Assembly: GCA_963556695.1 (NCBI GenBank)
Contig: CAUWAG010000006.1
Coordinates: 2,418,001-2,482,000, forward strand
DNA: 64,000 bases
Reading direction: 5' to 3'
Source: Anthostomella pinea
Lineage: Eukaryota; Ascomycota; Sordariomycetes; Xylariales; Xylariaceae
The position numbers and the translations under genes are program-made. Within the stretch, counting starts at the first letter, position 1. Every line of letters begins with the position of its first letter. Positions 42,886 through 56,900 of the stretch are shown in pieces. The notes below the pieces were generated by a model that made no database searches, was not told where the DNA came from, and was given only the letters and a program-made list of their open reading frames with translations.

Positions 42886-44142
42886 GTTCCACTTTTGCTA
42901 TTGCGTGCTGATAGGTAGAGTGTCGAGAGAGAGAGAAGAGATTGAATTCGCAAAGTGGGAATGCGAGTTGTCTGTGTTGACAATGGCTGTGCCCGAGGCC
43001 AACGAGAGTGAGTCTCTCGGGCAAGCCACCAAGACTAAAGTTCTGGCTGAGAGTGGCTGGTATCATTCAAGTTTAAGGTTTGCGAGCTCAGCTCTCTACG
43101 AGATGCACCTGCCCGCAAGCCGTCAGCCTTATTCACGCTCTTTTTGCCTACAATCATGTTGCGATCAAGCATTGTGCTGTCTGGTTATCCGTACAAGATT
43201 GAACTGTCATTGCAATGGAAGTCGCCTTAAAGCAACCGAATTGCCCGTTGGTCAATGCGCATCCTTTAAGGAACCACCAAGCCGTAAGCCAATCAGGCTG
43301 CTAGCTTGGAGCACGGACTTCCCACATTCCGGGCTCTTTCCCTCTTTAATCCCGTCGGGTAGATCCCGGGGGGCACCACCTGCACCCGCCTCAAGCCCGG
43401 GACCCAACACTACCACCGGGCCGTAGGTGACGATGGATCCTCCCTACCGCTTTTTGTTTGTGGAATCCAACGTTGTTGACCCGTTAAATGACTGTATCCA
43501 TACTTACCTCCCTGAGACTTGACCGAGTCTTGACTCTTGACCGACAAAGCTATCACCAGCGTATAACGCACCTACCTAATCCGATCTCGGAAGTCTTGAA
43601 GGTATCATCTCCTCGTATTGCCAGATAGATGATTGTCTTGCTCCCTTTATGAGGACTTATATCATACCTACCTACCTAGGCAGTCTAGGTATGACATATG
43701 TTCCCGAAGTGGAGGCTCAAAACCCGTATTCAAGGTACAAGGGTCTTCAAGGGGCAGGGGCCGTCTCCCTTGCTGCAGCCTTGGCAGTGCCATTCAGGTG
43801 AGATGATCCACCACCTACATGTAGGCATCAAGTGGAGGTTAGGAGTCATTGGCCATCGCCGTTGCATCGAGCCGGCCGGGGAGGTTAGCCCACCTCGTAT
43901 CCCACGGGTCGCCGGCTGGGGGAACATGAGATCACTACCATATTCGGATTCGAGGCCGTTGACATTCGAGATGGCAGGATTCGAGATGGCCATCAACCTG
44001 CCATCTCAGACAGGCGCTTCAGTTCTGGAGGGCATAAATACTCTGCCTCCCGACTCCTGGTGATATGAGTCTCATCACTCCCGTTCACAGCACACCTCTC
44101 AACAGCCTGATACTCTTGCTCAACACTCCTCAAACCGCCATC
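42886..44142. other. Intergenic, no gene recognised
   Basis: About 1.25 kb upstream of two divergent genes, the cyclase (left) and the small secreted protein (right). Contains ctacctacctagg microsatellite-like stretches near 43665-43690. A TATA-like gcataaatac lies about 110 bases before the next ATG (near 44033). Confidence 0.4.
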
Positions 44143-44675
44143 ATGAAGACCTTCAACACCATCGCAGCCCTCTTGCCCGCGGCAGTCCTCGGCGCCGCCG
44201 TGCCCAGAGCCGCTGAATACAGCGTCACCGACTTCAGTGTAAGCTTCCCACCTACGCCCACAACCGACCAATCCTCCGGCACCACCCTCTAGGATCTAGG
44301 ATCTAACGAGCCCCCTCCCAGGCCGCCTGCATCGCCCACAGCACGTACTGCGCCCTCAACTTCAACGTGACCACGTCCGCCGGCGCACCCACGGTGACCT
44401 GTTCCTTCTTCGGTCCGGGCCCCGACTACCTGCCCGCTATCCCGCTGTCCGGCTGCAGCGACCCCTCGGTCTCGTTCTCGTTTGCGCCCGCCGCGGACAA
44501 GTCGGCCTTCCCGCTGACCGTCGTCTCGGCTGCGGGGCCCGGCACGAACTTGACCGGCACCTATGTCATTCCTGGCGCGGATGTCACGCTGGACAACAAC
44601 GGCGCGGTCGTGGATGAGCGATACATTGGCGGGGCTGAGTTTGTTATCACTGACTTGACTACCATCCCGGCTTAA
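44143..44675 (+). CDS. Small secreted AA1-like (Alt a 1 / elicitor family) protein
   Basis: Two exons, 44143-44238 and 44322-44675, with an 83-bp intron (donor gtaagc, branch tctaac, acceptor tcccag), in phase, giving 149 residues. It opens with a clear signal peptide (MKTFNTIAALLPAAVLGAAV) and a possible Pro-Arg cleavage region. The mature part starts EYSVTDFSAACIAHSTYC and contains four cysteines, fitting two disulphides, then a beta-rich domain ending in VITDLTTIPA. The YxVxDFSAxCIxHSxxC opening is what I remember for AA1-like/Hrip-type secreted fungal proteins, some of which plants perceive. The exact family is inferred from this pattern and the size only. It appears intact. Confidence 0.7.
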
Positions 44676-45190
44676 AGGGAGGGGAAGGACTGGTGACTGG
44701 CTTGGATAGCTTCGAGCAGTTTGGTATACAATGGAGAATTGCTTGAAGCGTGCAACTGAGAGTCTCTTTAATACTGTGCATCCTGCTCTCCAGGGGAACT
44801 CAACCCTTCCTCCGCCTGCCAATGAACTTGACACTGTTGATATGTACCAGAGTAGTCTTTAAACCCGACGCCAAAGCAACATGATGGTTAAAGTAAATAG
44901 TAATACATCATCCCTTGTCAACGCCATTAGCTTCGGTTTCAGAAAACGCCTTGGTTATATGCTCATAGATCCTGTCAGCACCTCCGTCCTCTGGTAGCCT
45001 GGCATATTCCTCCTATGTGGGGTACGTCCCGCTGTCCATGGTCACCCTACAAGCACCTCTCCCAACTATCCCAGCTATGCCCTCCGCGACATGCAATCAG
45101 TCCTCGCTCGCGGCCGCAGTCTTGCTCCCGTCTCCTGCAAAAGTGTGAGCATGCTTGGTCGACACGAACAACAAGCGCTGCCCAAACTCG
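44676..45190. other. Intergenic
   Basis: 3' flank of the AA1-like gene and flank of the decayed dehydrogenase. Nothing else seen. Confidence 0.35.
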
Positions 45191-45990
45191 TCACAAGATA
45201 AATGCCAGAACCGCGTAAGGGGCTAAATAGACCACCGATAGACAAACTTGTACCACCGAGGCATAGATAGTACCCTTCTCCATCGACTCCCTCTTCACAT
45301 AGCCGGGGTACCAATGACTGACCGCCACCCTGCCGGGGTACCGCCTTGCCAGCTCGCTGCCGAAAACGTTGATCACGCCTTCGAGGTGGCCGAACGCCGT
45401 CGTGAAGACCTGGTTGAGCTTCTACCACAACAGCAGGTCGCCCAGCTGGATCGTGGGCTTTATGCCGACGTTCAGACGGTCACGGCGTGTTCGCCCTGCG
45501 GCGCGTTATTGAAGAGCGGCAGCAGCTGCTGCTGTCACGGCGAGGCGCATGCGCGAGTAGTAGGATAGGCTGAAGATCCTGTCGAAGCCTCCTTCGGTGT
45601 CTGCGCCGCGTCAGCAAGTTTGGTGGTATGGGAACGATTGTGAAGAGCAGCAGAGTAGTTATCCCTGCCGCACCTTGCAGAGAAAACGACAAGACGCCCT
45701 GCGTACTTACACACCAGGAAGTCGAACTTGGCAGCGGTATCGGCTGCCTTCGCCTCGTCTAGCTCCAGCTCCGTCTTGGTGATTTCGTCGCAGACGTAAT
45801 CGACCTCCCTCGGCAGGAACAGGTCGCCCTTGACGAGGCGGGAAGCTTCCGCCGTGGCAGATGCCCGCGCAGTCGGCGATTATCTTGTTGACGGCCGTTT
45901 GGTGTACCTGCCGAGGATGTAGACGCGCAGGCTTATCAACATGAGCTGCGAACGCGAACGTCGTTCGCGATGCCGGCTGTGCCTCTGGCT
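45191..45990 (-). pseudogene. Decayed short-chain dehydrogenase/reductase
   Basis: Fragments of one SDR protein occur in order but in different frames on the minus strand. They are GTAGIA and LRVYILGR near 45950 (cofactor-binding start, with two stops between), AVNKIIADCAGICHGG, LVKGDLFLPREVDYVCDEITKT, FDFLV, then PKEGFDRIFSLSYYSRMRLAVT, NVGIKPTIQLGDLLL (ending at a stop), FGHLEGVINVFGSELARRYPGRVAVSHWYPGYVKRE. The HWYPGYVK and LARRYPG blocks are typical of fungal SDRs related to retinol dehydrogenase-like enzymes. At least four frameshifts and several stops are present, and the catalytic Tyr-x3-Lys cannot be found. It cannot make an active enzyme. Confidence 0.75.
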
Positions 45991-47638
45991 AGGTTACTAC
46001 GGTCACGTACGCGCTTCGTGTCGACGAGAGTCAAGTTGGTGGAAGCGAACGACATATGGTCTCACCATCGTGATTCGCGGAGGCATGAAAGGGTTGACCA
46101 TTGGATGAGTTGGAATGATGAGGTAGGTTCAACGGTATCGGCTTGGACTACTCGTTCCCACTCGACCAGACTGAGGGACGCATGGCGACTCGGCCATCGT
46201 TATATCCTGTTTTGTGCACGATATGAAGTGGTTCGCTGTGTCTTAGGTCAGGCGGGTTGAGGATTAATCCTTTCGCTCTTGCGCCGCAGCGGCGCGATTA
46301 CCACCCGGTTCATCTCCCCTAGATCGATCCGTCCACGACGCCATCGAAAGCCGCGAACAATATGTCCGGCTCGTCGCCCTCCAATTACTGCTGCTGCCCT
46401 CCCGCATCGTCTGGATCCTTATCGCGAGACCTGATGCAAGGATGAAGCTATCATATCTGGTATGAAGCTGTCACATCTGGCATCCAAGAAGATGAACAAT
46501 CAGGCCTGGTATTCCCAGACCTAGCATTCGCTTGGCTCCTCTGTTGTAACCTCATTTAGGTACTTTCTCGGCCAAGGCGAGCTGAAACGATCTCTGGCGC
46601 GACTCATTTTACAATTCAACGCCATAGCATACTCCCTATGCGACATCGTTCTGAAAGATGAGTATATGCGATATGCTGTCGTGCGATACTCTAAACGTAG
46701 GCTCCGAGTGTTCTGCATCTGCGAGGGGCCATGCGATATTGTCATTCGTAGGGCGAATATTCGCATGGAAACGGTAAAGAAGCGTTCTTGAGACAGGCAG
46801 CTCGCCATCAGCAGTAGTTCGAAGTCATGAGAAAGCGTCTCTCGCATGCTGGACGAAACATCGTTCCCATTGTTGCCTGGCTCGATAGCGAGGAGCTCAA
46901 CCTCCCTAAAGCTACAGCGTAAGGCAATTCATGTGTGTCTTGCTGTGGGGTGGGGGCAGGGAATGATAGGGACCTTGACCCCTTGGCTCCATGGCTAGAG
47001 TGTGACTTCTAAGGCCGACGAAAGAGGGATGCTGTAGGTGAAGGGTAGAGAACTGGGGTACGCGGAGTGTTCCCTATACTGCTCGAAACCCGGGGTTTCA
47101 ATGATATCGACTTATGAACCGAGGCTCCTGACTTGGTGCACGAGACCTGATGAAGACGTGACACAGATATCGAGCATGCTATGGCGCAATAATCCAGCTG
47201 ATGTGTAGTAGGTTACTCTTGTTACAAAGTGCGCAAGAAGTCCTTCACACATACCTTCGTTTGTAAGTCACCCTGACCTCAACAGAGGATACTTCTTCGT
47301 CTCGAGCATGGCCGCCATTCTTTCGCCGTCAACTTGAAACCATCTACCTGATCAGCTGTCGAAATCGCTTCGCTCGTCCGATGCGAGGTTGGTAATATGC
47401 GCTGTCCATGTGTCGGGTCTGCGGTACCGTCGGCCGGAGGCGCAGGTAGCCACCAGATGCGCGTGACCTCCTTCCTCGAGGCCTCGCGTGGCTTTCAGTA
47501 ACGGTCATAGCCTATAAGAGCCTTCACTATGCCTCCAGTCGAATCCACGGACCAGCCGATATTTCTGCTTTCCATCACCTAGCATTCCACCAAAGCGCCA
47601 GATTTAGTATTGTCGCCCACGCCCTCACGCCGACCACC
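45991..47638. other. Intergenic, no gene recognised
   Basis: About 1.6 kb with only short overlapping frames. Confidence 0.35.
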
Positions 47639-47932
47639 ATGAGCCACGCTGCAGACGCGGGGCGGCTCGCGGAGATGAAAACAAAACTCACCGAAGCGCA
47701 AATGAAGGCCAAGAGCGCGGTACAACTGACCAACAGCCTCAAGACAGATCTCGCAAAGCTGCAGGAGGAGCACAAAACCCAGGCCGGCGTGTCCCAGGCC
47801 GATGTTGATGACGCCAAAGCCGAAGTCACCAGATGGGAAGAGTACACGACCGACGCCGTGGAGGAGTTCCAGCAGCTACGTCAGGATAAGGAGGACTTCG
47901 AGCGGGAGATGAATGAAAGGCCGCTCAAATGA
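47639..47932 (+). CDS. Small coiled-coil protein, unknown function
   Basis: A 97-residue single-exon frame from ATG 47639, preceded by ccacc, a good fungal start context. Nearly the whole product is charged and helical with heptad-like hydrophobic spacing (RLAEMKTKLTEAQMKAKSAV, LKTDLAKLQEEHKTQ, VEEFQQLRQDKEDFEREMNE). Third codon positions favour G/C, as in the neighbouring real genes. No signal peptide or membrane segment. I do not recognise a family. The stop is followed by a short normal 3' region. Confidence 0.5.
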   Translation: MSHAADAGRLAEMKTKLTEAQMKAKSAVQLTNSLKTDLAKLQEEHKTQAGVSQADVDDAKAEVTRWEEYTTDAVEEFQQLRQDKEDFEREMNERPLK

Positions 47933-50900
47933 GGGCTATAGGTTGTTGTAGGTAGGTAGGCCGGGAGGTGGGTGGAGAGCTGTTGGGAGGCAGGTCTTCT
48001 TTGGTTTCCTTCCGGTCAGGAGAGGACGATTCTGTTTCATCGCGGTTGGTACCGTGACCGTGTTTTGTTGGTTACCCTCATTTCTTTCTTGTATTGCGTT
48101 TCACGGCGTTGGTGCCATACTTTCGAATACCTCAAAGGCCAGTTTCCACCAAGTTCTCCCTTCTCCGTTGCTCCGAGACTCGTGATCACGTATTGAATTC
48201 CATGTCCGAGTACGTTGCCTAGAAAGCCCAGCGTCTCATAGTCACATAGTCGACGTGCTCGGTTTTTTCTGGATGAGTGGCATATTGCCCAGACTCATTC
48301 GAGGCAACCATCAATTGCAAGCAGAACGAAGGTAGTGGTATACCACTTCAACGGTCCGTCACAAGTAACAAGGATTGGAAACCGGCAAGAGTTTGGGCGC
48401 AGCGATACAATTCTCCCATGAATAATTTGGTCCTGGCAAAGACTAAAGACCAAAGACTGCCCTGTGCTCAGTGCTCTCCCGTCTGCCCACTAGATCGCCC
48501 GAAGATGGCCTAGAGATATTCCGCCCCGTCCAAGGACAAGGTGGTCCGTGGGGTCCTCGATCGTCCCACAAGACGGTGACCGGGATGGCGTCTGTAATAA
48601 TGCCACAGTACCGGGAGTCGGGACATCCAAGACGGCATCTCGTAGGATTCAAATTCCCTGTTCCCGGCATCAACTTATCAACTTATTAGATAGTTTAAAC
48701 GTGGGCAACGCACGCCTGTTACTGCAGGTACCCTCAGCTCATGACCAGATATCAACGTCACACAGCTCGCTCGTCTGTCTCTGCTTGCCTGCCCAATCGG
48801 CCCTCGGTCTTTGGTCTGTGCCCTCCACCGGGTCTGTCGGTAAGTCTACCGGTAGTCGTTGCACTTGCGTTCACCGAGAGTCTATTCCCCCTTCAGCCGG
48901 TGTGTCCACCAAGGCAACCGAGCTAAAAGCTATGAAGCTTGGTTCAGCTGCACAAGCCTATGCTGCCTTGGAAACGGCGGCCAGGCTTGCGTCACTCGTC
49001 GACCCTTTGAGAGGCTCACCGAAACTTGATCTCACTCTGTGTTGTATAATGGGCGGATTCCTAGCGTGATCTAGGTTGACATCCGCCACCCTGATATTGG
49101 ACGAGGCGATGCCAGAGCTCTGACTGTGTATACCTATCTCACGTCAGGCAACCAGCCGTGTCGCTGGCTGAAGAGGTACCCGAGAGACCCCGCATGGTGA
49201 TCGCGACACGTGTCTGAAGCAAGGTGATATCTGTACGATACAAAGCCCACTGGACTATCCTATGACCGAAGTTCGGCATCGAAGACTCGAGCGGCGGTGT
49301 AATATTACACTAATAAGCGGTGTAATCGCCGCTGCTGGGCATCCGACGGAGGCGGGCTCCGGTACGAACCAGAGGAGATCGTCTAGGATCTTTCTGTACC
49401 GCAGTTGTTGACCGAACCTACAACCAGCATCGTGTAGTTCTGGGACCCCGCCCGTTCGCTGGCATCCTTGCACAAGGTCGTAATCTGGCGCAGACAAACG
49501 AATCGGTACCGCTGTGCTGGGTAGGCAGTGTAGCCCCGTACCCGAGCGAGACGCCCTCATCTCTGGAGCCTGAGGATGACGAGATCACGGTGTATGTCAG
49601 GGGAATCCTTAGTTGCGCCCATCACCATGATCTTATGTCAGTCAGATACGCCATCATCCCACCCACAGACACTGATGCCTTCCCAATGGCATTTCACTTC
49701 ACCACTGTCAAGCTCTTCCGAACGCTTCACTCTCATGGCCCTGGATTTTGCGATAGACCGGATGCCGTCTGGCTTCCTGCAGCGCAGATTCTTTGATCCG
49801 ACTTGCCCCTGGGCGTACTGGGCGGAACGTCGGATGTGACCCAGCATTGCTGTGCTTCATTTGTGTCTTGCCTCGTCGTCGCCTTGCCCTTTGGGCCTTG
49901 CGTCAGGGGCTTGCCTGCCGGATGAGGCCGTTCAGTCGCCTCACCTGCCTGAAGTTGAACAACCCGAGATGAGTCGTTCTTCAGGGTTTTGCGTCTTCGT
50001 GACATGATGAATGGCCACCGAGACAAATTGTGTGCTACAGGTACTTCAAGCATTTGCTTGGATGATACAATGAAACCGGTGAGTCTCCAGGTGAAGTCCA
50101 TGAGGCGCCCAGGCTGCTCTTCCGGGTCTATCGTTGGGGCCCGTTAGACCACGTATAATGTGCATCTAGCCGTGCCCACCTACTGCGTGAGTGGACGCGA
50201 GTGTATGCGCTTGAGTGACAATCTTCGCTGCTGCGATCTGCCGTTGGGTGCTATCCGGGGACGTCGCACGCATTTTCAACCAATACCCAACTCCGCATGC
50301 TTACTCGCTGCGTCGAATCGGATAAGAGCCTGCACACAGTGATCAACTATATACACGCGCACTGCTCTTACCACTATGCAGTTCTTCTGGCGGAATGTGG
50401 TGTTAGGTGACACCCGTGCACTTGGCATTGCCTATACTCGGAACGCACACACTCTCAGCACGCCACGTACTACTACGTTGGTCGCGGACGATTATAAGAG
50501 CGACTACGCTCCCTCGATCGGAGCTCGACTGTTCTAATTTCTGGATCGCGACCGAAAAACATCAGCTGCGCCATCACATGGCCAACCAAACCAGCTCTCC
50601 CTTGGCCCCAGCATTGGGCGTCAATGCAGAGGAACCCAGCGAACAATACTGCAACGGCGTGCGTTCTCTATACGGCCCCAGGATGGTGGGAGCGACGTCA
50701 AAAGCCATTCACGGGAAACAAGGCAACCAGTCTCACATCAGTTTTGGCGCCATATTGCAAACGAATATGGGAGGGACGAGTGCAACCACACGTGCTTTCG
50801 AGGTTTTGGAACACGTTTCCCTGCTGTCTTTCCTTGCTTAGTGGGCACGTATGTAACTGGCCTGCCATGTTTCCAGACATCAAACAAGGCGAGCCGATGT

Positions 50901-53900
50901 CTACGCATTCCTGTCCAAGAGATCCGTTCACAGTGCGTTGCCCCCAGGTCCGAGAGCGCAACGTCAACTGGGTTTCCGGCGAATCCTGGATCCGCTCCGG
51001 CGTCCGCAGTTGCGTCTGGGGGAGTCCTTTCGTTACTTGCCCCCTGGCTGCCACGAGATGATCGCATGGTTTTCGTTCTATTATTATGAATTGGGTGATC
51101 ATCGCCGGGATCATGCTTGAACGATGCCCTATCGACATATCCGACGTCGTCTCATATGCGTGACAAGTTGACGCCCAGTGAGGCGAAACCGGCACACGGG
51201 CCCGGCTTCGGCAGTCGTGCTTGCTCTTGATACATGGACAGCCTTACATAGGAGTGATAGGGGGTATCAGCAAGGGGTAACAAGCACATGCTTGGTAACG
51301 ATCAAAACATGTCACCTCAAAACAAGGTGATACTAGCAATCTCCAAAACTACCAAGCGGATTTAGAAAGGAATAAAGTAATGTCTTGATCAAAGAATCAG
51401 TTAATGATGCTGGTCTCATGTACCAATCAGGTGACAATGGTGAGAGAAAAACAACATGAAACCTCAGTCAACCCGAGTCCCGACCCGAGGCCGCGCCACT
51501 GGGACCACCCGGGCCATATTCCCGACCACAACAAAACAACTCACGATTAACAGCTCATCTCAACGAGGCATTATCATCCTACGCCTTATCGACAGCCTGG
51601 ACATGGCCCCGTCCATGAGGGGTTTCGTGGTTCCAGTAAGAGACTTCATACACAAGGCGGGCCAGTAGCAGACCACTGTAGTTTACTACTACCCACTAGA
51701 AAAGGGCGACAAAGGGCTCTTTGATATGCATGTTGCGCTGTCCCTCCCGCACATACAGACACACAGGTATGTAAGGCAGATAGTATTGACCGAATCATGG
51801 CACCCAAGCGGCAGCATCTCCGGGTCTAGGCCGTAGTTGTCGTGGGGAAGTCGTGGGGGCTGGACCGTGTACGGCATGCCTTCTCTAGGTATCGCCTGCC
51901 TTGCAGGGCCGTTATGACAGTGGTTGGGCCTCGACGTCTATGGAGAGCTGCAGATGGACGGCCGCCTGCCTTGCAGCTTGACAGCTGCAGGATACACAAT
52001 ACAGAGGCAGCTCCTCGTTGCGTGGTTGGAGTCTGGAGACCTAGGCTGACGAAGACGGCGGACGCCTCGCAGGACGATTTGATATATTGCAGACTAGATG
52101 ACGCGATGGGGTACCATCGACGCTGCCGTGTCGACGCCTTGCTTGGACGAGACTCGAGAGCATATGATACCTAACTGTTGCGCGACGTGGTACATGCCAT
52201 GATTGGAAAGTGGTGTTAGGTAATGCTACTCCAAGATGCAACTCTTGAGCACGACCAGACTGGTGAATGTAGCATGGATGGTACAGGCGCTGGTGCTGCC
52301 TGGCATCGACGATGACGATGAGGCAGCAAGCACACACATGGCTCGATGGGCCGAGGAAGAGTGTTTCGTGGCAGGGATACACTGGATGGATCAAGGATGA
52401 AGCTTGAGCGAAGAGAGTTAAGGCGTCCGAACTCAAATCGCCACATGGCATCCTAATAGTGTTTCCAATACATTGGAGTCATGCCTCAAATGGTGGGGCT
52501 CCCTGTCTAGTAGTTGCGGCTGAGAGAATTACGACTGGGCGTCGACGTTAAGTTCACCAATATGTATATGGTTGCCTTGGCACAGATTGAGATGACTCAA
52601 CCCGGTGGAGCCTGCAAGATAACCCCAGTCCATTTCAAGTCACATGGTATGCGTGAATAGTGAATGGATTTGAGTAGTTGTAAGTTTAGATGGCCTGGAG
52701 ACAACAAGGCATGGTAGCCAATGATAATGGTCAGAGTCGCACCATTCCAAGCACTCCAACTACACGCAATCATAAATGGCCCCCAGAAGCAATACATAAT
52801 ATCAGAACACGAGTAAAAAAGCAATATCTGGCTGCCGGTGAATATAGGCGGACATCCGATGGGGTGGCCGGTCTTCCTCAGGAAGCCCTGCTGTTATGCA
52901 CCAAGGCGCTGTATTAAGACAACTGCCGCAAGGCTGAGAGAAAAGGGGTTGGACTGCAAACTGCACTTCAGAGACCATCTCGTCGCATGACACATCGAAT
53001 ATCGATGAGTAATATCGATGAGTAACCTGGCTCTTCTCGTGCCTGAATTGCCTGAAGATACCTTTCGTTGAGGATCAGAGGTCCATTGGGTCTCCTAGTC
53101 CCTAGCTAGGCCCGTAAGCAATGGCAGCTGAAAACATGTCAGCGTGGCTAGCTGGAGTCCCATTGTAGTCGCCTAATAGGTATTGTGATCAGTTATATGA
53201 CCTATCGCATCAGGCCTTCAGGCCGAATATTCATATCCAGGCAGCGACGCGTGAGGCTGTCTAGCCCTGTAAAAGCACCGTGGACCCTACCAAGAGCTTT
53301 AGTAATTACCGGATCGATACGACCTTGCACAAGGGTAAGACCAAGGCCGTTAGTATGGGCAGGGTTCGATTGGACATGGCTGCTGAGAACGTATATTGCA
53401 CCGTCATGGGATCTCGGTAGCTGAAAAACCTCGTCCATGATTCCATCCGAGGTTGGCTATAGGCGGGCAAGAGCTGATCGCAAGCTCACACAACTTTCGG
53501 TCATGCTCAATGAACGTGTCGCGGAGACGTGATTGGCCTCGGTGATGAAGGCTGGACGGGTGTGTGCGGGATCGAAATGAATCTTGTGCTCCCTCAATAT
53601 TCGGTGAAGGGATTTCGGGTTCCTCGCAGTTGCCCCCTTGAAGCCTCTGACGCGTATCATCGTTGCCTTTTCAAGGCGGTGAAAGAGCCTGTGTCTCTGT
53701 GCTCCAACCAACTCGAACACTGTACAAGCCTCGGATGAGAAGTATTTCTTTTGAATCCACGTCAGGCCGGAGACAAGTATTCCAACCCATATGAGAGGCC
53801 AGACTCATGCTCGAAGGTCAGATCGTCTCGTTTAGGGACCACTAACAAATGCAGACCGCCAGTCATTCCCACGCTCAACCCTTGCTGTAGAGCTGAACCA

Positions 53901-56900
53901 TAGATCTGAAAAGGAGGCTCAGACCTCTTGGTGGAAGCCACATGTCGGTGAAACGGCAACGTGTCCAGTCACAGGTTCGTATCCATTCGCCCCAGACGCT
54001 ACCATGTAATGATCCAGTACACGGGGAACGAAGATCCTCGTATCTGATCAACTTCTATGACATCTCTGGCCATGGAGAAGCTTCACACGGTGAAGTTGTT
54101 GGCCACTTCCATGCGACCTACTCGTGGCGACAAGCAGTCGGAAGTAGTTCGTTGGTTCTGCTCTTGCATAAAAATCGATTTTCGCAAGAATATCGTGGTC
54201 TCGGCCTCAGCTTTCAGCTGCTATGCAAATCTTCCGACTCGCCTCATCTATGGTGATTCGCCAGAATACTTCGCCTCCTTTTGACTCGTCAGTGTGATGA
54301 TGGCATCGGGCGGTAATATTCAGGGGCGACAGGAAGATAATTTTCTCTTGTCAAAGCACTGCCCCCTGACTCACGTGGAGTGGCCGTCTGAGCGGCGATT
54401 TAAGGTCTCGCCACGTGCGACCAGGTGGCAAAGAATTCTCAGCTTCGCGCCTCATTGGATTGAGCTGAGGAGGCTGTGGCTGTGACTGTGGCTGATGACG
54501 ACGTATCGTTGTTGCAGCCGGAATCGGCGATGGCCGTAACTCCGTAACTCTGTTACACTTCACGCCGTAAAGACCTTCTGAGGCAGCCGGGACTGCCCAC
54601 AGGCATAGAACTCATCATACCACAATCACACAATTGGTAATATGGGTTGGCGATATTGACACAGAAAACCCTGCTGTATCAGGTGATGAAGGCCAATGTC
54701 GGTCTGCCGATAGCTGCCGATAACTCGCTTGCAACTGCCATGTCAAGACATCGGTGGCCACCACCTCCCTTGCTGCTCGTGTTCCAGTCATACAAGCTCG
54801 AGACTGTGGAAGCCGACTCCGCGCATCGGACATGTCCCCTACGGCGATGGCCAAGGGAGAGCAGAGCCCATCATGAAGACTTCGTCCTTCCCAGAAATGA
54901 AGTAGTGGCCGCTCCCAGCATGTTTCTTCAGCGCACCGACAGAGACCCAGCGGCGGGTTCCGACGCCTGGAGGAGTTCATCTGGAGGAGTCCATACCATC
55001 ATGAGACTTGTGTGTGTTCAGAAACGTAGACGAGTGCAACATATCGTATGTGTCACGTCTCACTCTCGCCCCTTTGCCGGACGGAAAGGGGCTTGAAACT
55101 CGAGAGGCGTGCTCAGCGCAACAGTAGAGACCAGAGCGCATTGATGGCTCCAAGCAATGGTCGTGTAACCGCATGCGATGCCCGAGGAGATGCAATCTTC
55201 GACCGTTGCAAGACTCCGAGCGATGATACATCGTTGAACGCGACGGCGAGGTTGGACTGCTCTATGCTGTGCATATGCCGCATCATCAGGAGCGAAAGAG
55301 AAGAGGCTGTCCATGTTTCAGGAGTCTGCGACAGAGTCAAAGGCCAGGCTGAAACCAACAAGATGTGTTAGACGCATAGGTGTGTAGCGGTACGCCATCC
55401 AGGCCAACACCTCGATGAAGAGGGAGGTTTTCGTGAAACGGTTTTGTCTTTTTAGACATCACAAGCCGGGCGCTGGCAGGGCAAATTAGCTGGCATGCTT
55501 ACGTACGCAGGCTTACACCGTCAACTCGCAGACCTGAGCTGCACGTGGCCCCCAACTTCCTGAGTCCTGCCCATCCCTGGCCAGTGAATGCTTCCCGAGA
55601 CCAGTACATAGTAATGGGGGGAATGCCAATTATCCTTCTTGATCAATACGTCGTCTCACTTCTTTACTTCTAACTGTTTCGCAAATCCATGTCAGATGTG
55701 CATGTTGCCTACTTTCGGTGTGCTGAGATGAGTGATCTCTGATGTTATCGGTCACGATGCTTACATTCTCAAGCCTGAGGCTCATCATTCCCCCAAGGGT
55801 TACGAGCATTCCTGAGCTAAGTTTAGTTAGGGCTGAGGCCAGCCTACCTACTCTTGGTATTCGACAGGCTGGGACGCAGCAATTTACGACACAAGACTTC
55901 CATGTCCCGACCACAGCCTGACGTTCAATGTTCTTGTTACGACTACTTCCCGTCAGGGCGGCTGAGAACCCGTATGAAGCCCTCCCGTACTGCCTCTCCT
56001 GCCTGACTTGCAGCCTTGCGTGTGTAAAAAGGGCGACCTGTTTGTCCTCCATCTCGTTGCCCGAGCGATGTGGTCGGGTTGAATGTGGTCGGTCTGAGTT
56101 CACTGCAGCGTGAGCGTTCCGATGCGCGGCTGAGGAGGTTGGATTTCGGGCTCGGTGTCGTGTTTGTTTCGTGGTTATGGTGGCTTTCGCAGGTTCGGCA
56201 GGTTGATTTCGCGAGGTACATGTATTGGCGGGGTCATGCTGTGGATCTTGCCCTTTCTCTTTCCATTCCCTTCACATATATCACTGTCAGCGAGATTGTT
56301 GGGGATTCCCGTGCTGCTGACGATATTGCACTTCGGTTCGGGACTGTGATAAAGGGGGACATGTCTGGGCTGCCCAGGTGAGGTGGAGGAGCGGTTGCAG
56401 GACCAGAGTTGAGTCCCAGATTGTCCTGGCTGCCTGGTTCGCCATGCGGCTCTTAGTGGGTCTGCTTGCCCGCGAGGCAACCGGCAGGGGTGATTTCTTT
56501 GTCTACGTAGGGGGGTACTTCGCAGGCTCGCACTGGGTCGCGCGCCGTGAGGCTTGGTCCTCCTGTGATGAAATATAACCAAGTCTGGATGCCGGTTATT
56601 CTATCTCCTCGAGACAGGTTCTTTGAGGCTCATTTATAAGTGACGAATTCATCGCACATATCTCGATAGCCCAGGAGGCTACCAAATGATACAGTTCGCA
56701 GTTTGTGTCCACCCAAAGTGCACCCGCTCTCATTGGGTACGTTCCCCTGCTGCCCCTGTTGCCCCTCACCCTCAAGTCCCCTTCCAACTCCCTGCAGTTC
56801 ATGTTTGGCAAACAACACAAGACGCCTGACCGGCAGCCAGCTGCCATGACTGTGAGCTTGTGCAAGTCAGAGCAGAGGGCAACGATGGCCAACTGGTCAT

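Noticed and set aside
50407..51195. Overlapping 110-165 residue frames on both strands
   Set aside because: Mutual antisense overlap, no domains, and no splice joins extending them.
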